NCBI GenBank assembly: GCA_029204225.1 | Contig: CM055096.1 | Location: forward strand, 35,497,858 to 35,561,857 | DNA: 64,000 nt | Source: Diphasiastrum complanatum | Lineage: Eukaryota > Streptophyta > Lycopodiopsida > Lycopodiales > Lycopodiaceae | Direction of reading: 5' to 3' | Part shown: positions 1-11,790 of the stretch, one piece after another | Layout of the letters: each line of letters begins with the position of its first letter | Position numbering within the stretch: position 1 is the stretch's first letter | The notes under the pieces: model-generated | Database searches by the model: none | Seen by the model: only the letters and a program-made list of their open reading frames with translations | What the model was told of the DNA's origin: nothing | Translations under genes and position numbers: made by a program

Positions 1-1076
1 TAGTTTGGCGGCTTGATTCCTTCACTTGATATTTGTTAGGCACTTTGGGCATCTGGAATCCGTTAGAAGAATCTTCACCAAAATCTTCTAATATGCCCCC
101 ACTGCAATTTTGGTGACGGTCCCTTGGCACTTGCATATGTCATTGGCATTGGTGTGCATGGCGATGTGAGACCCCGTTGCGAAAGAGGGTGAGAAAGGGG
201 TATAGACAAGAGGGGGAAGAGACTCAGGGAAAAAAAATGGGAGAAAAAATTTTGGCAACAAAAGCAAGCTATAGTGGGGGGAAAACAGAGAAGGTGTATG
301 TACAGATAGAGAACAAAAAACTTAAATAAATAGAGAAAAGAATATATGAAATTGAAAAAGAGAAAATGAATTAACGTAGAAAAACAAGAAAAATAAGATG
401 AGTCTGTTGATACTTTTTTGGACTTTTTTTTTTTTTTTGATGTAAGATACTAGGTGGTTGACGTGCTTCAAGGAGCCTGCTCTATCTATTTGCCCTTCGC
501 ATCTTCGACATCGCAAACTTTCGGTGGGCTTCTGCAACAACGCAAATGAAATGGGTCCACAATGTGTTGTGGATTGCGAGTGTATTGGGCCAAACGTCGG
601 GTGCATATTCGAGGGCGATGGCGGTGGTGTGGCAATGCTTAATGTGCTCTGCGGGGGCGTCGATCAGCTTCTTTGCTCCTGTGGGCTGGTACTCTGGCAT
701 GTACTACTTTACCTGTTGATGTTGTGAAGATGAAGGGATGAATAGAGGTGACGAAGAGGGGGGGTTTGATGCATTTGATCTTAGCTCCAATTGGAAGCAT
801 CGATCTTGCAAAACTTGATAATGGCACAAAGGCCTATTACAAATCGAAGCGGAGGACTTCAAAAAACATTGCAAAAATAGCCGAAATCCTTAACTTGGAT
901 AAAGCCAATAAGGACGACAAAAACAAATATATTCTTATTGGCCTCTGATGCAATCTGATAAATATGAATGAGATCTAAATTAGAGAGAGGGGAAGTCGGG
1001 AAAGACAGAGAAAAATAATAAAAAGTTAATCTAATAAGATATTGAAAAATAAATGGTAAATTATCATCTGGAGTAG
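1..1076. other. Unassigned AT-rich sequence
   Basis: No gene is recognised here. It holds a T-run at about 422-439, purine-rich stretches (180-260, 960-1020) and short open frames on both strands without recognisable motifs. Because the minus-strand remnant at 1077-1771 reads toward this end, part of the stretch may be the decayed 3' part of that gypsy element, but I cannot show it. Confidence 0.35.
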
Positions 1077-1771
1077 TGAAAAACTCTAGAACGGTTGTGA
1101 ACTACTTCTTGATGAATCTCAGCTGGCTTTCAACTACTTTGAGCGCTTGTTCGTCCTCTTGGAGCATGGCGCATAGGATTGCCAGCTCTGTATCTTTGGT
1201 AGTGAGCCTGCATCATGAAGTTTGCACAAGTCCTGGTAAGCCTTGTGCACTTTGGCAGAATGGTTAACTCGGCGTGTCTCCCTTGCAGCTTCTGGGTGGC
1301 TGGCGTTTCTTCTTCTGCCATTACTACCAGTTGATCAAGAGCAGCCTGGATGGCCTCCACCTGCTAGTCTGCTTGTTGGACTTTTAGCTCCAAAACCGTC
1401 TGTCAAGTCATGAAGTTGGCATGGGCTCTCTTCATTTCATTTTGCTCCTTCGAGACATTCTACTACAATTGGCAGACATAATCCTTGAGAGATCTCTCGG
1501 AAAGCATCTGGTGGAGTTGTTGCTGGAGACCCGTTAAGGCGGTCCAGCAACCCAGAGCTTGAGTATCCCAGCTGGCCGATGGCAGTAGAGTTACGATGCG
1601 TGGTGGAAGAGGTGTGGTGACAGAGATGGTGGTGATAGGCGAAATAATGGTGGTAGGGATGGTGGTGGAGATGGTGGTGATAGCGGGGGTGACAATAGGG
1701 GTGGTGAGAGCGGCGATGGTGGAAATGATAGTGGGGGCGAACGAGGAATGAAACCAGTGGAAGAGTGACAA
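1077..1771 (-). pseudogene. Remnant of a post-integrase ORF of a Ty3/gypsy element
   Basis: The minus strand encodes a Thr/Ile/Ser-rich low-complexity stretch (1600-1771, seen on the plus strand as GGTGGTGAT-like repeats). Then comes a helical Gln/Glu/Leu-rich region (about 1130-1560) that looks like a coiled coil, for example the motif VEAIQAALDQLVVMAEEE. The frame is broken by stops near 1375 and 1410. The same order, a T/S-rich linker followed by a coiled coil lying downstream of a gypsy integrase on the same strand, recurs in the larger copy at 38366-42634. I infer that this is a shorter, more decayed relative of that ORF. Direct residue similarity between the two is weak by eye, so a different protein with similar composition is possible. 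Confidence 0.4.
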
Positions 1772-1822
1772 AGAGGGAGGGTGAGGTGGCGATGGCGATA
1801 GTGGTGATAGTGGGAATCTACA

Positions 1823-2540
1823 TACAGGGTTCCGTCGATACTTTTAACCTACCTAGCTAAGTCTCTATCTAATCCTTATTTGAGACTAGATTATACTAAG
1901 GGGCACATCCTAGTCTAATAGGGTCGATCTGGTACCTCTAATATTAACTAGATCATAGTCCTATCCTAAGTCTAAAATCTACTCTGCCAACTCAATTTCT
2001 ATCTAATCCACATACTATCCTTCTAGGCTAACTAGGGGTAACTACTCCTAACTAATAGGTCGAACACTAGATTGACTAACTATGAAAACCTAATCTAGCC
2101 TAACTTATCTTATCTAATCTATCTAAGGGTCACGGTCAGCAACTACCCTAGTCTATGGGTCTTGATCGGTTATTCTAAAGCTAATCGATCTAAAAATTTA
2201 TTCTAATGGATCAAATTCCTAGATCTAATCAGGTTGATCCTAGTTAGCAGGTCAGGATCATCTAACTTGAAACTAACTAGGCTAGCAAACTTTCTAATCT
2301 AAAACTACCTAGTCGACAACTGACCTAATCAACTAAGTAGTCCTAATCTAATTTAACTATCTGATCTAGCTACCTAATTTTCCTAGCTATTCTAGATTTA
2401 ATTTGAACACTAAGGATCTAACTCCTAACTCCCAAGGATCTAGATATAAACTATCCCTAAGATTTATTTTTTTTCTCTCCCAATTGACAACTATGTAATC
2501 CATCAGTCTAGATAAATTAAACTAAAGGTATCTAGCTACA
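1823..2540. repeat. CTAG/CTAATC-rich cryptically simple region
   Basis: About 700 bases are dominated by ctaatct, ctaac and ctag words; about twenty CTAG tetramers occur where about three are expected at random. There is no fixed period and no open frame, because stops are dense on the minus strand. It lies between the gypsy integrase remnant and the coiled-coil remnant, in the position of the 526-bp spacer of element G1. Its composition resembles the CTAAC-rich stretch of the G1-type LTR (48190-48265, 63835-63890). Confidence 0.5.
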
Positions 2541-2569
2541 CCTACCTAAGCTAGATAATGGAGTGTTGA

Positions 2570-3606
2570 TGGTTCATATTGAGCAGAAGAAGACGATGTG
2601 GATGGCAGTTCTGGGACATCCCTGAGCTCAACATTGACGGAGTAGTAGCGACACAACTTGCTGCCATTGATGGGCATGTCGAGCAAATTGCCTTATAGGT
2701 CGACGAGAATAACTACACTATTAGGTCAGATCTCTACTACTTTGTACGGTCCTTCTCTCTAAAACTTAAGTTTGCCTTTGTGTGCCATGGCATTGTATAA
2801 GAGGGACAATTCTCTCTTAACGAGGTCCTTGGTCTTGATATTCCAATCGTGCCAGGCCTTCCGTCATTGTTTTCCTACAACTAGGGCGTGAAGCGCTAGC
2901 AAGCGAGTTTCATGAAGTTGAAGAAGATTTTCTAATCTCCTCTTGGTGGATTCCTCTATACTAAGTCATTCGGTGATGGTGACTCTTAGACTTGGAACAA
3001 CAAACTCAACAGGCATCACGGCTTCCTATCCATACACCATTTGAAATGGAGTTTGTCCAGTACTCACTTTGAATGCGATTCTGAAAGCCTATAAAGTTGC
3101 ATGAAGCTTATATTCCCAATCCGATCATGAAGCTTCAACCTGCATCTTCGTGATAATTCCACAGAGGACCTTGTATGACAATTATGCTTGTCCATTGCAA
3201 CGCAGGTAATAGGGTATACTCCTCCTATAGACAACCAAATAATTAGAGGATAATAGGTGAGTGATAGTCTCGTTTAGAAATGTGTTCCACAATCACTCAT
3301 GAGTTCTAGTGGGCACCCAAAATGGACTAAGACGTTCTCATATAGGAATTTGGTAGTGGAGTTGGAATCAACCTTCCTCACAACCTTGGCTTCTACCCAT
3401 TTGGTTAAGTAGTCGGTGGCTATGATAATATATCGAGCTTGGGAGTCACGGGTAGCTGGACGAATAGGGCCGACATAGTCTAGGCCCCATTTCTCAAATG
3501 GAATTTCAGTCAGTATAGGTCGTAATGACATTCTATCTTTTCCTTGGGTTTGGTTGAACTGTTGGCACACGTCACACCTCTTAACTTGATAGTGGGTTGG
3601 AAGCAA
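2570..3606 (-). pseudogene. Ty3/gypsy integrase, decayed (element G0)
   Basis: Reading leftward from 3606 there is the end of the zinc-binding region (VKRCDVCQQ), then the catalytic core with LDYVGPI (first Asp), TDYLTKWVEA and LMSDCGTHF (second Asp). After several frame breaks come TGQTPFQMVYG, MPVEFVVPSLR and the C-terminal GKLKF..GPYKV region near 2700-2780. The catalytic glutamate position after CNGQA is replaced by a stop. The protein would insert element cDNA into the genome, but this copy is dead. RT and RNase H are absent; homology stops at about 3603, where a copia-associated sequence begins. It closely resembles the integrase of G1 at 43160-44500, so both belong to one gypsy lineage. 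Confidence 0.8.
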
Positions 3607-3706
3607 TTTTGAGTGATTCTTTCCATTTGTCTACATTTGTTTTGATTGTTTTGAGGTTCTATCAATGTGTATCTTATTTTTAGGTTGGAGTCCGTACTCA
3701 GACAAT

Positions 3707-3724
3707 GTTTCACACGTGTGAAAC
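3707..3724. promoter_or_regulatory. 18-bp perfect palindrome with a G-box core
   Basis: The sequence gtttcacacgtgtgaaac is its own reverse complement and has CACGTG at its centre. The same CACACGTGTG core occurs inside the LTRs of copia A and B in this window. bZIP and bHLH factors are known to bind CACGTG in plants; a role here is inference. Confidence 0.5.
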
Positions 3725-3760
3725 CATAAAGTACACTTACCTTCAATTAATGATTGTTCT

Positions 3761-4447
<687 letters not shown>

Positions 4448-4859
4448 TGGTATCAGAGCTTGCATTTCAGGTTATGAAGGAAGCATTCACATCTATCAAT
4501 AATTTGGGAAAGATATCAATGCTAGAGCATGCTAGATTGAATTCTAATCCAAAATCGAGTTTCTTGCACATGTGGATTGGATCTTTTGTGGATCAAAACT
4601 CAAAATAGGTTTATATTTTTGATAAATTCCAATTTCACAACATACTTACTAGATTTGGATGATTTTTAGAGCATTTGAAAAGCTTAAGCGGTGGCTACAA
4701 GATTGCATATCATGTTTTAGACAATTGCATGTAGAAATTGAAAAAATCAATTTTTTATGATTTTCTCAAAACCTTAATTTTTATTGGATCTCTAGATTGT
4801 GAGGTTAATGAACTTCATTTGAGTGTGTTTCAATCTTAGGAAGTGGCAAGAGGCATTAG
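4448..4859 (+). other. Copia primer-binding site and leader (element H)
   Basis: tggtatcagagc at 4448-4459 complements the 3' end of initiator-Met tRNA, the usual copia primer. The leader resembles that of copia B: both contain a gtgtgtttcaatcttagg-like block shortly before the expected gag start. It stops at 4859, where the LTR of a minus-strand element begins. No coding sequence remains. Confidence 0.7.
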
Positions 4860-6326
4860 TGTCGGAAATAGGATAGATAATAGCAGCGGAAACTTCCTAT
4901 TTCAAGTGCATGACTACGCCTATCAAAAATTGAACAAAGCAGTAGTGATGGAAATCACGTTCAATCTTTAGCAACTAACTTTGAGATCACTAGATACTAA
5001 GTGATTACGTAGCCAAACATGAAGTATTAAATTCTTAGACAATTTCTATCAGTTACAAAAAAAATATAGAGATGCATGCATTTTGACATATACTGAACGC
5101 AACAACAAGATAGTATTGATTCAGAAAAACAAAATCAGATGCTAAAACAATAGCGGATAGAAACCGCACACTCTAAGCTGTCTCTGAGTAACTGAGAATA
5201 AGTCCGATAATAAGCAGCTATGCTGATAAGCAATAGCGCAATAGCAATTCTAAAATAAATCTCTAAAAGACTGAGTTAGAATGCTCAAGACATTAGAGGA
5301 AGTTTGAGCTCAAAAAGGGCTGCATATGAATTCGTGCCAAGATCTATTTTGCATTTTGTCACTATTTTTAACCAATATTTTTGAATCGCTATAACTTTTC
5401 AATAGTAGCTCAAAAGTATAACATATAATATATCATTGGAAAGCGCTCGTCGAGCGCTTTCCAAGCACCAATTTTCGTCACATTTTGATATGGCAATCAA
5501 AAGTTATGTCATTTTTAGTGTAGACTCAAAATGTGACTCAAAGAAGTAACGTTACTTAAAGCCACTATGTCAAGAAACTATTGGGCCACATGTACAAAAG
5601 AAGTGAATAAAAAATGAAAAAGGAATATTGACAAAAGGTCCTTTTTGTGTTTAAACTTCCTCTAATGGAGTTCAAGCTTAAAAGCTTGATAGAGAGCTAA
5701 CTACAATACTTGTTGAACTTGATCTCTTTGATCATTTTCGTAATTTTTAAATGTATGAATATGAATAGCTACATACACTAAGCAATTAGGTCGTCAATTG
5801 CAATTGCCAATTGACTGACATCCACTGGCATCCATCCGGTTCCTTGTCATTGATTGCTGATAAGCGACGAAAATTGGCCGTAAATTGTATGTCTACGTAA
5901 ATGAACTAGACTGTCACTTCTGCAGAAATGAACCAAAACAGCCACAGGCGACACTGTCACAAAAAGACAACAATGTCAGGATTTTGCGAAAAACCCGACG
6001 CTGCCTTAAAAACGCATGTAGGGTTGTCTCACACTTTGCCAGAGTCATTTCTTGAACATTTGAGGCACTTAGAAAAATGTGACTCTGTATTTTTACTCAT
6101 AATTCTTGTCAGGTGAAAAATGCGAAAAAGACGACACTGCATTTTTACAGGAGATTCCTAATAGACGAAAAATGTGACACTGTTGTCAACTCCATGTATT
6201 TCTGAAGACTGTGTAAAAACACTTGTAGTTTTGCAGACTGTATAAAAACACATAAACATCAGCGAAATTGGATAAACAATAGATGAAACTGATTAGTCGA
6301 TTAGTAAGAAGGAGAATAATCCAACA
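4860..6326 (-). mobile_element. 3' LTR of minus-strand copia C1
   Basis: On the minus strand the LTR starts TGTTGGATT at 6326, directly after a polypurine tract, and ends ...TCCGACA at 4860. The termini are near-perfect inverted repeats (TGTTGGA/TCCGACA). Total length is 1467 bp, of which 377 bp are a foldback insertion, leaving an LTR of about 1090 bp. The left end abuts the leader of element H, suggesting that C1 inserted into H. The partner 5' LTR is missing. Confidence 0.65.
5291..5667. mobile_element. Foldback MITE-like element, copy 1
   Basis: A 377-bp unit is bounded by inverted repeats: cattagaggaagttt at the left and the complementary aaacttcctctaatg at the right, with further matches inward (caaaaagg.../...cctttttg). 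The two halves are imperfect inverted copies of each other, for example ataacttttcaata...tcaaaagt against ataacttttgatt...tcaaaat. At the centre (5436-5464) is a perfect hairpin, ttggaaagcgctcg-t-cgagcgctttccaa. It has no coding capacity. A second, inverted copy with the same ends lies at 27694-28066. No clear target-site duplication is visible, so the superfamily is unknown. Confidence 0.7.
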
Positions 6327-7855
6327 CTCCCCCTTAATCTGAATCTTTGAATGCCTTGACCTTCAAACTTAGTTCTACATAGAATCTTCTGTGTGCTTCC
6401 AAACTTAATGCTTTGGTAAAAATATTTGCTGTCATATCTTGCGTTCTACAGTACTACAATCTGACCTCTTTGTTGAGAATTTTGCTTCTGACGAAATGAT
6501 ACTTTCAGTTCAATGTGCTTACTCCTAGAATGAAATCTAGGGTTGGCTGATAAAGCGATGGATCTTGATTATCACAAAATAATGTCGTCGGAGCATATTG
6601 ATTTAAATCGATATCTGAGGGTAAGTTTCTCAACCAAATTGTTTCCTTTGTATCTTGAGAGACTGCAATATACTCTGATTCAGTGGAAGATAGAGCTATT
6701 GAAGATTGCTTGCGACTGTTCCAGGAAATTGGACCATTGTTGAGGAAGAATGTAAATTTAGAAGTAGATTTATGAGTGTCTACATCTCCTACCCAACTGG
6801 ATCAGTATAACCACTGAGTAAATTGAGTTTGTCATTGCCGACTGCTCCATAACAAATGCAAAAATCCATAGTAGCTCAAAGATATCTCATGACTCTGATA
6901 AGAGCCTTCCAATGTGTTACACCAGGATTAGTCATAAATTGACTAAGAGAGCTAACTGCAAAAATTGTCTGGCCTGGTACAGATCATGGCATGCATAAGA
7001 GATCTTGTAATAGAATGGTAAGGATACTCACGCGTCTGCTACTTCTCATGAATTGTTTGGGGACACTGGTCCTTTGACAATTGAGACCTGGCTACATTAG
7101 TGAGAGAGCTAACTTGCAATTTATCAGATTATATCTGACTAACATGTTGTAGATGTACCTCTATTGTGTAATGTAGAACAACTTTTGTTTTGTCTCTGTG
7201 GATTTGTATACCAAGGTAGAAATGAGCTTTGCCCATATCGGTCATGTCGAATTCGCAAGATAGCATTGTCTTGGCCTCTTTTATTAGATCGGCACTGTTC
7301 TTGAAAAGCAATGTATCATCCACATATAAAGTGATAATGATAAAAGACTACTGCACTGCTTTGAAGTAAACATTTGAATCTGAAGAGCTAGGTGTTGATC
7401 ATTTCAATCATACTATAGTTGCCAAACTACAACATCATCATCTTCTGATTTGTCGTTGATATGTTGTTCATCAAGAGTAGAAGAGCTTGGACCTTCAATG
7501 AGAATAGTCGAGTGTGAAACTGGAAAGTTCAATGTGTCAAGAGAATCTGACAGGTTGGCTACATGGGGACTGCCTTTTCCTTTGAGGTCTTGAAATTGAT
7601 CTTCGATGAAGATGACATCCCGGCTAGTGAATATCTTCGACTTGATGGGATCGAACAACTTGTAGGCATGATCTGAAATAGTGTAGCTGATGAAAACACA
7701 TTTGATACTCTAGAAGTCGAGCTTCTTCTTGAGATCACGAGGTATCTGTGCAAAAGCAGTACATTCAGAAACTCGTAGGTTTGATAAAGAAGGTTTGGTA
7801 CATGTCCAAACTTCGAATGGTGTTTTGTTTGAGAGGCCTTTAGTAGGATTTTACA
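6327..7855 (-). pseudogene. Copia C1 pol remnant (integrase C-term, RT end, RNase H)
   Basis: The PPT, taagggggag on the minus strand, lies at 6327-6336. Reading leftward from 7855: the integrase C-terminus (KTPFEVW, SRDVIFIEDQF) and a Ser/Asp-rich linker at 7413-7855. A deletion then removes the N-terminal half of RT, and RT resumes at the active-site Asp pair (DDTLLF, about 7320) through FDMTDMG..HFYLGIQ. LSQFMTNPG follows, then RNase H (FCDN, ITALSSTESEY-like) ending in DMTANIFTKALSLEAHRRF near 6400. Several stops and frameshifts are present. PR, gag and the 5' LTR are lost. The order matches Ty1/copia; the copy is inactive. Confidence 0.8.
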
Positions 7856-8090
7856 AGTAAAAAGGAGAAAGTTCTCCAAATCCAAGGTAGGGGCCTCCAA
7901 ATGTCCTCAGAAGCAACCTACAAGCTCCAAGATACTTCTCCAACTCCAAGCTAGGATGCCTCCACCTACAAGTAAGGATCTGCAAGCCTCCAAGGATCTC
8001 TCCTCCACATGTGTCCCTACTCTTAAACACAAAGGAAGATAACAAGCTGGCCTCAAGTATTCACCACCCAACCATAGCTAGATCCAAGCT
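7856..8090. other. Short CTCCAA-rich joint between two retroelements
   Basis: 235 bp separate the copia C1 integrase from the gypsy G2 integrase. It repeats ctccaa/cctcca words about ten times without a fixed period. No coding signal is seen. It may be a piece of a leader or LTR. Confidence 0.4.
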
Positions 8091-9715
8091 GCAATCGTCT
8101 AATTGGACCTTTCCGTTTGATCGTCTGATTCTGGATGATCTGTAGAACTCATACTTAAAGTTGTTTCCAACTTTTCAAATACTGCTTGCCAAAAATTTCA
8201 AGTGAATTTTGGGCCGCGGTCATTGACAATATCGCAAGGCAGCCCGTATAGTCGAAAAAACTTCTCAACAAACAGTTGAGCTAGTTCTGAAGCTTTAACA
8301 ATAGTTTTTGTTGGGATAAATTGAGCAAACTTCGTAAGTCTATCAACAATGACCCAAACCGAATCGTGGCCCTTCCTTGTACATGGAAGCCTGACCACAA
8401 AATCTATAGATATACTTTTCCACTTTCCGGTAGGAATATCTAAAGGATGTAATAGGCCACTAGCTTTTAGCCTTTCTGCTTTATTTAACTGGCACTTAGT
8501 ACATTTAAGTATGTAGGCCTCTACCTGACTTTTCATTTTAGGCCACCAAAATTGCCTTCGAACTAAGTCAAGTGTTGCTTGTATACCCGGATGTCCTGCA
8601 CATGGACTATCATGACACTCATACAAGATTTGGGCCCTTACTTTGTCATTCTTTGGTACACACACCTTTCCCTTATGAAACAAAATCTTGTTTCGAATTA
8701 GGAAATCAATTTCAGTCTTTCCTTGATTCAAGGAATCTTGCAAACTTGAATTGACCCTTGAAAGTACTTGTTGCCAATGCTTTCCAAAATAAGGATCAGA
8801 CTCATAAAGTCCTTGAAGAGATTGAAACAACCCCGGTTCTATAATAGTAAAGCTCAACTCAACTGATTAATAACCGATAACCTACTCAAAGCATTCGCTA
8901 GAGTATTTTGACTTCCTTTATAGTAACGTATAGAAAAGTCAAAGATTTGGAGCACTTCAGCCCATTTAGCTTGTCTCCCCTTTAAATCTGTAATATCACA
9001 AAAATATCGAAGAGTCTGATGATCCATCAAAACTTCAAATCTAGCTCCATATAAATAATGTCGTCAAATTTTCAAGGAATAAACAATTGCTAATAGTTCA
9101 TTCTCATAGGTACAATACCTAGACTGAACAGGATTGAGTTTCTTGCTTTCATAAGCCACAGGATGTCCATCCTGTCTCAAAACAATTCCAATAGCATAAT
9201 CACTGGCATCGGTCCTAACTACAAAAGCCTTATTAGGATCGCCAATGATTAGTATTGGTGCCGAAGTGACACTTTTCTTAAGCAACTCAAAACAAGTATT
9301 CATATCCTCTGTCCACACCACTAGTGGACTCTTAGCCCTCCGGCTTAGCTTCTTATAGCATTTCAAGGCCTGGGTAAGGGGAAATGCCAATCGAGCAAAT
9401 TGGGGAATATGCCGACAGAAAAATCCAACAAACTCCAAGAAAGACTTGATTTCCTGAACTGTGGTGAGAATTGGCCAATCAATAACCCTCTAGATACAAT
9501 CTGGCTCAATCTCCACTCCTCGTTCGGAGATCTTATGCCCCAAGTAGGACAATTTCTTAGCAAAAAAAGCACATTTAGACTCCTTGGCAAAGAGCTTTTC
9601 TCTTCTTAGGGCATCCAAGACAATCCGAAGATGCTCTTTATGTTCTGCCAAAGTCTTACTGAACACTAGGATATCATCTAAGAATACCACTACGAATCTT
9701 CCCAAATATGGTCTG
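8091..9715 (-). pseudogene. Ty3/gypsy pol remnant G2 (RT end, RNase H, integrase)
   Basis: Starting at 9715: the RT active-site region (FRPYLGRF, FLDDILVFSKT), LSYLGHKIS and the palm/thumb end. Next comes RNase H with VVRTDASDYAIG, SRYCTYENELLAI and LMDHQTLRYF to about 8900. The HHCC integrase finger follows (CHDSPCAGHPG..KCTKC), then the integrase core SIDFVVRLP, VIVDRLTKF, VNDRGPKF and the glutamate in QTER near 8110. The frame is broken at the RT/RH border, near 9060, 8860 and 8195. The sequence differs from G0/G1 and looks like the chromovirus-type integrase, but there is no chromodomain, because the copy is cut at about 8090. RT upstream of FRPYLG is lost at a joint with copia A1. Confidence 0.85.
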
Positions 9716-11790
9716 AAGCAAGAGCCTGGGCCGAGATGTTATCACACTTGATCATTGGTAGGTCATCTTCCTTGATGCACTTTAGCTGCATTAGTAACCT
9801 CTTGATCCAGAGCACCTCTTTGGTAGTTGTAGTGAGTGCTTTGTACTCGGCCTCACATGAAGAGAGGATATAGTATCTTGCTTTTTGGAAAGCCAAGATA
9901 TTAGATTGCCTCCAAGAAAGATAGTGTATGCACTAATAGACTTTCGATCCATCTTGTCACTTGCAAAGTCCGAATCCGAGTAGCCAACAATGGATAGATC
10001 TTCACTTTTATAGAGCAGACCATAATCATAAGATGAAGATACATATCTTAGAATCCTCTTGGCCATCTTCCAATGATGGATCTTAGGATCTTGCATAAAC
10101 TGACTCAATTTGTGCACACAAAAACTTAGATCGGGCCTAGTAATGGTAAGCCAAATCAAGGAGCCTACAAGACTCCTAAAAAGTGTGATGTCCTCAAAGG
10201 GTCTTTCATCACCCTTATTAGGATCTTTTACAATTTGCTCCATTGGAGTATCTATGCTCTTAGAATCTTCCATATGGAATTTTTTCAACATAGAGTCAGC
10301 ATATCTAGATTGACATATAAAGACATGATTTTCATAAAAATCAATTTCTAGGCCTAGGATGTAATGTATCTCTCCTAGATCTTGCATTTTAAACTCACAT
10401 CCAAGTGCTAGCTTAGTTTCATCAACTAGCTTGATACAACTTCCACAAAGAATAATGTCATCAACATAAATTAGAAGAATGACAATATTGTTATCAACAA
10501 ACTTTAGATACATGGAAGAATCATAGTCACTAAGAGTAAATCCTAGTGAGATAAGAAAAGAATTAAGTCTTGAATACCATGATCTTGGTGCTTGCTTGAG
10601 TCCATAAAGACTTTTGATGATGAATCCTTGAGGTTGTTCCATATAGATCTCCTCCTCAAGATAACCATTTAGAAAAGCATTGGATACATCTAATTGGAAC
10701 ACCTTCCACTTGAAGAAACAAGCAAGAGAAATAAGAATTCTTATTGTCACCATCTTTGCAACGGGTGCAAAGGTCTCCTCATAATCAAGGCCATGGATTT
10801 GAGCAAATCCTTTGGCACATAATCTTGCTTTATGCTTGTTGATGGTGCCATCATGATTGAACTTGATCTGAAATACCCACTTGCAACCTATCACATGCTT
10901 GTTGGATGGAGGATCCAGAAGCTCCCAAGTATTGTTGGTGATCAATGCATCATACTCTTGCTTCATGGCATCATACCACTCCTTGGTATTGAGTGCCTCT
11001 TGTACATTCTTTGGCTCTTCATGAGAGACATAGAAAACATAATTAGTGGAATCAAGATCCACTTGTTTGCCTTTGTCAACATATGAGAGCCTCTTAGGCT
11101 CGGATCTATCTCTCATGGATCTTCTTGGTGAGAAAATCCGAGGAGAGTCTTCTTCAAATCTCGACCCCATCACATCATGATTGTCTTCAAAATCAATAAT
11201 TGGTGATGCATCCATAGACTTCTTCAAAAGATGAGTGTTGATCTTCATGAAAGACAACATCTCTACTTTCATTAACTTGAGAAGTAGAGAGTATAAAGAC
11301 TCTATAGGCCTTCTTGGTGGATGAGTATCCAACCATGATCCCTTTGCATGCACTAGGATCTTCCTTCTTCCTTGTTTCCAAGGGAATATGGACAAAGCAT
11401 ATGCATCCAAAAACTCTAAGGTGATCAACCTTAGGCTTCTTCAAATATAAGATTTCATATGGTGACTTTCCTCCAAGAGCTATATGTGGGAGCCTATTGC
11501 AAAGATAATTTGCACAATTAATGGCTTCTCCCCAAAAATCTTTGGGCAAAGATGCCTCAATTCTCATAGATTTTGCACATTCACATAGAGATTTATTCTT
11601 TCTCTCGGCCACTCCATTTTGAGATGGAGAGTAGGCACAAGAGAACTCTCTTTTGATGCCTTCAAGCTCACAAAAATCTTGAAATTTATTGGGGATATAT
11701 TCACCACCTCCATCACTTCTAAGAGCTTTAATCTTTAATGGGAATTGCTTCTCTACATAAGCTTTGAGTGAAGAAAACTCAAATGATGAA
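9716..11790 (-). pseudogene. Copia A1 pol remnant (integrase, RT, RNase H)
   Basis: Reading leftward: an integrase beginning inside the core (KAYVEKQF, then LRSDGGGEY with the second Asp and NGVAERKN with the Glu), the C-terminal GYSSTKKAYRVF and VVFHEDQH. A 14-bp deletion relative to copy A2 (near 11232) shifts the frame. RT follows with KEWYDAMKQEYDAL, KARLCAKGFAQ, LDVSNAFLNG, KSLYGLKQAPRSWY and IYVDDIILCG, then RNase H with YSDSDFASD and CEAEYKALTT. The sequence stops inside RNase H at CDNISAQALASD, where it joins gypsy G2. Gag, protease and the N-terminal half of integrase are missing, removed by a deletion that fuses leader directly to integrase at about 11766. RT also lacks about eleven residues before KSLYG. 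Inactive. Confidence 0.85.

Noticed and set aside
748-948. Lys-rich 66-codon open frame near the left edge
   Set aside because: No recognisable motif, and nothing in the neighbourhood supports expression.
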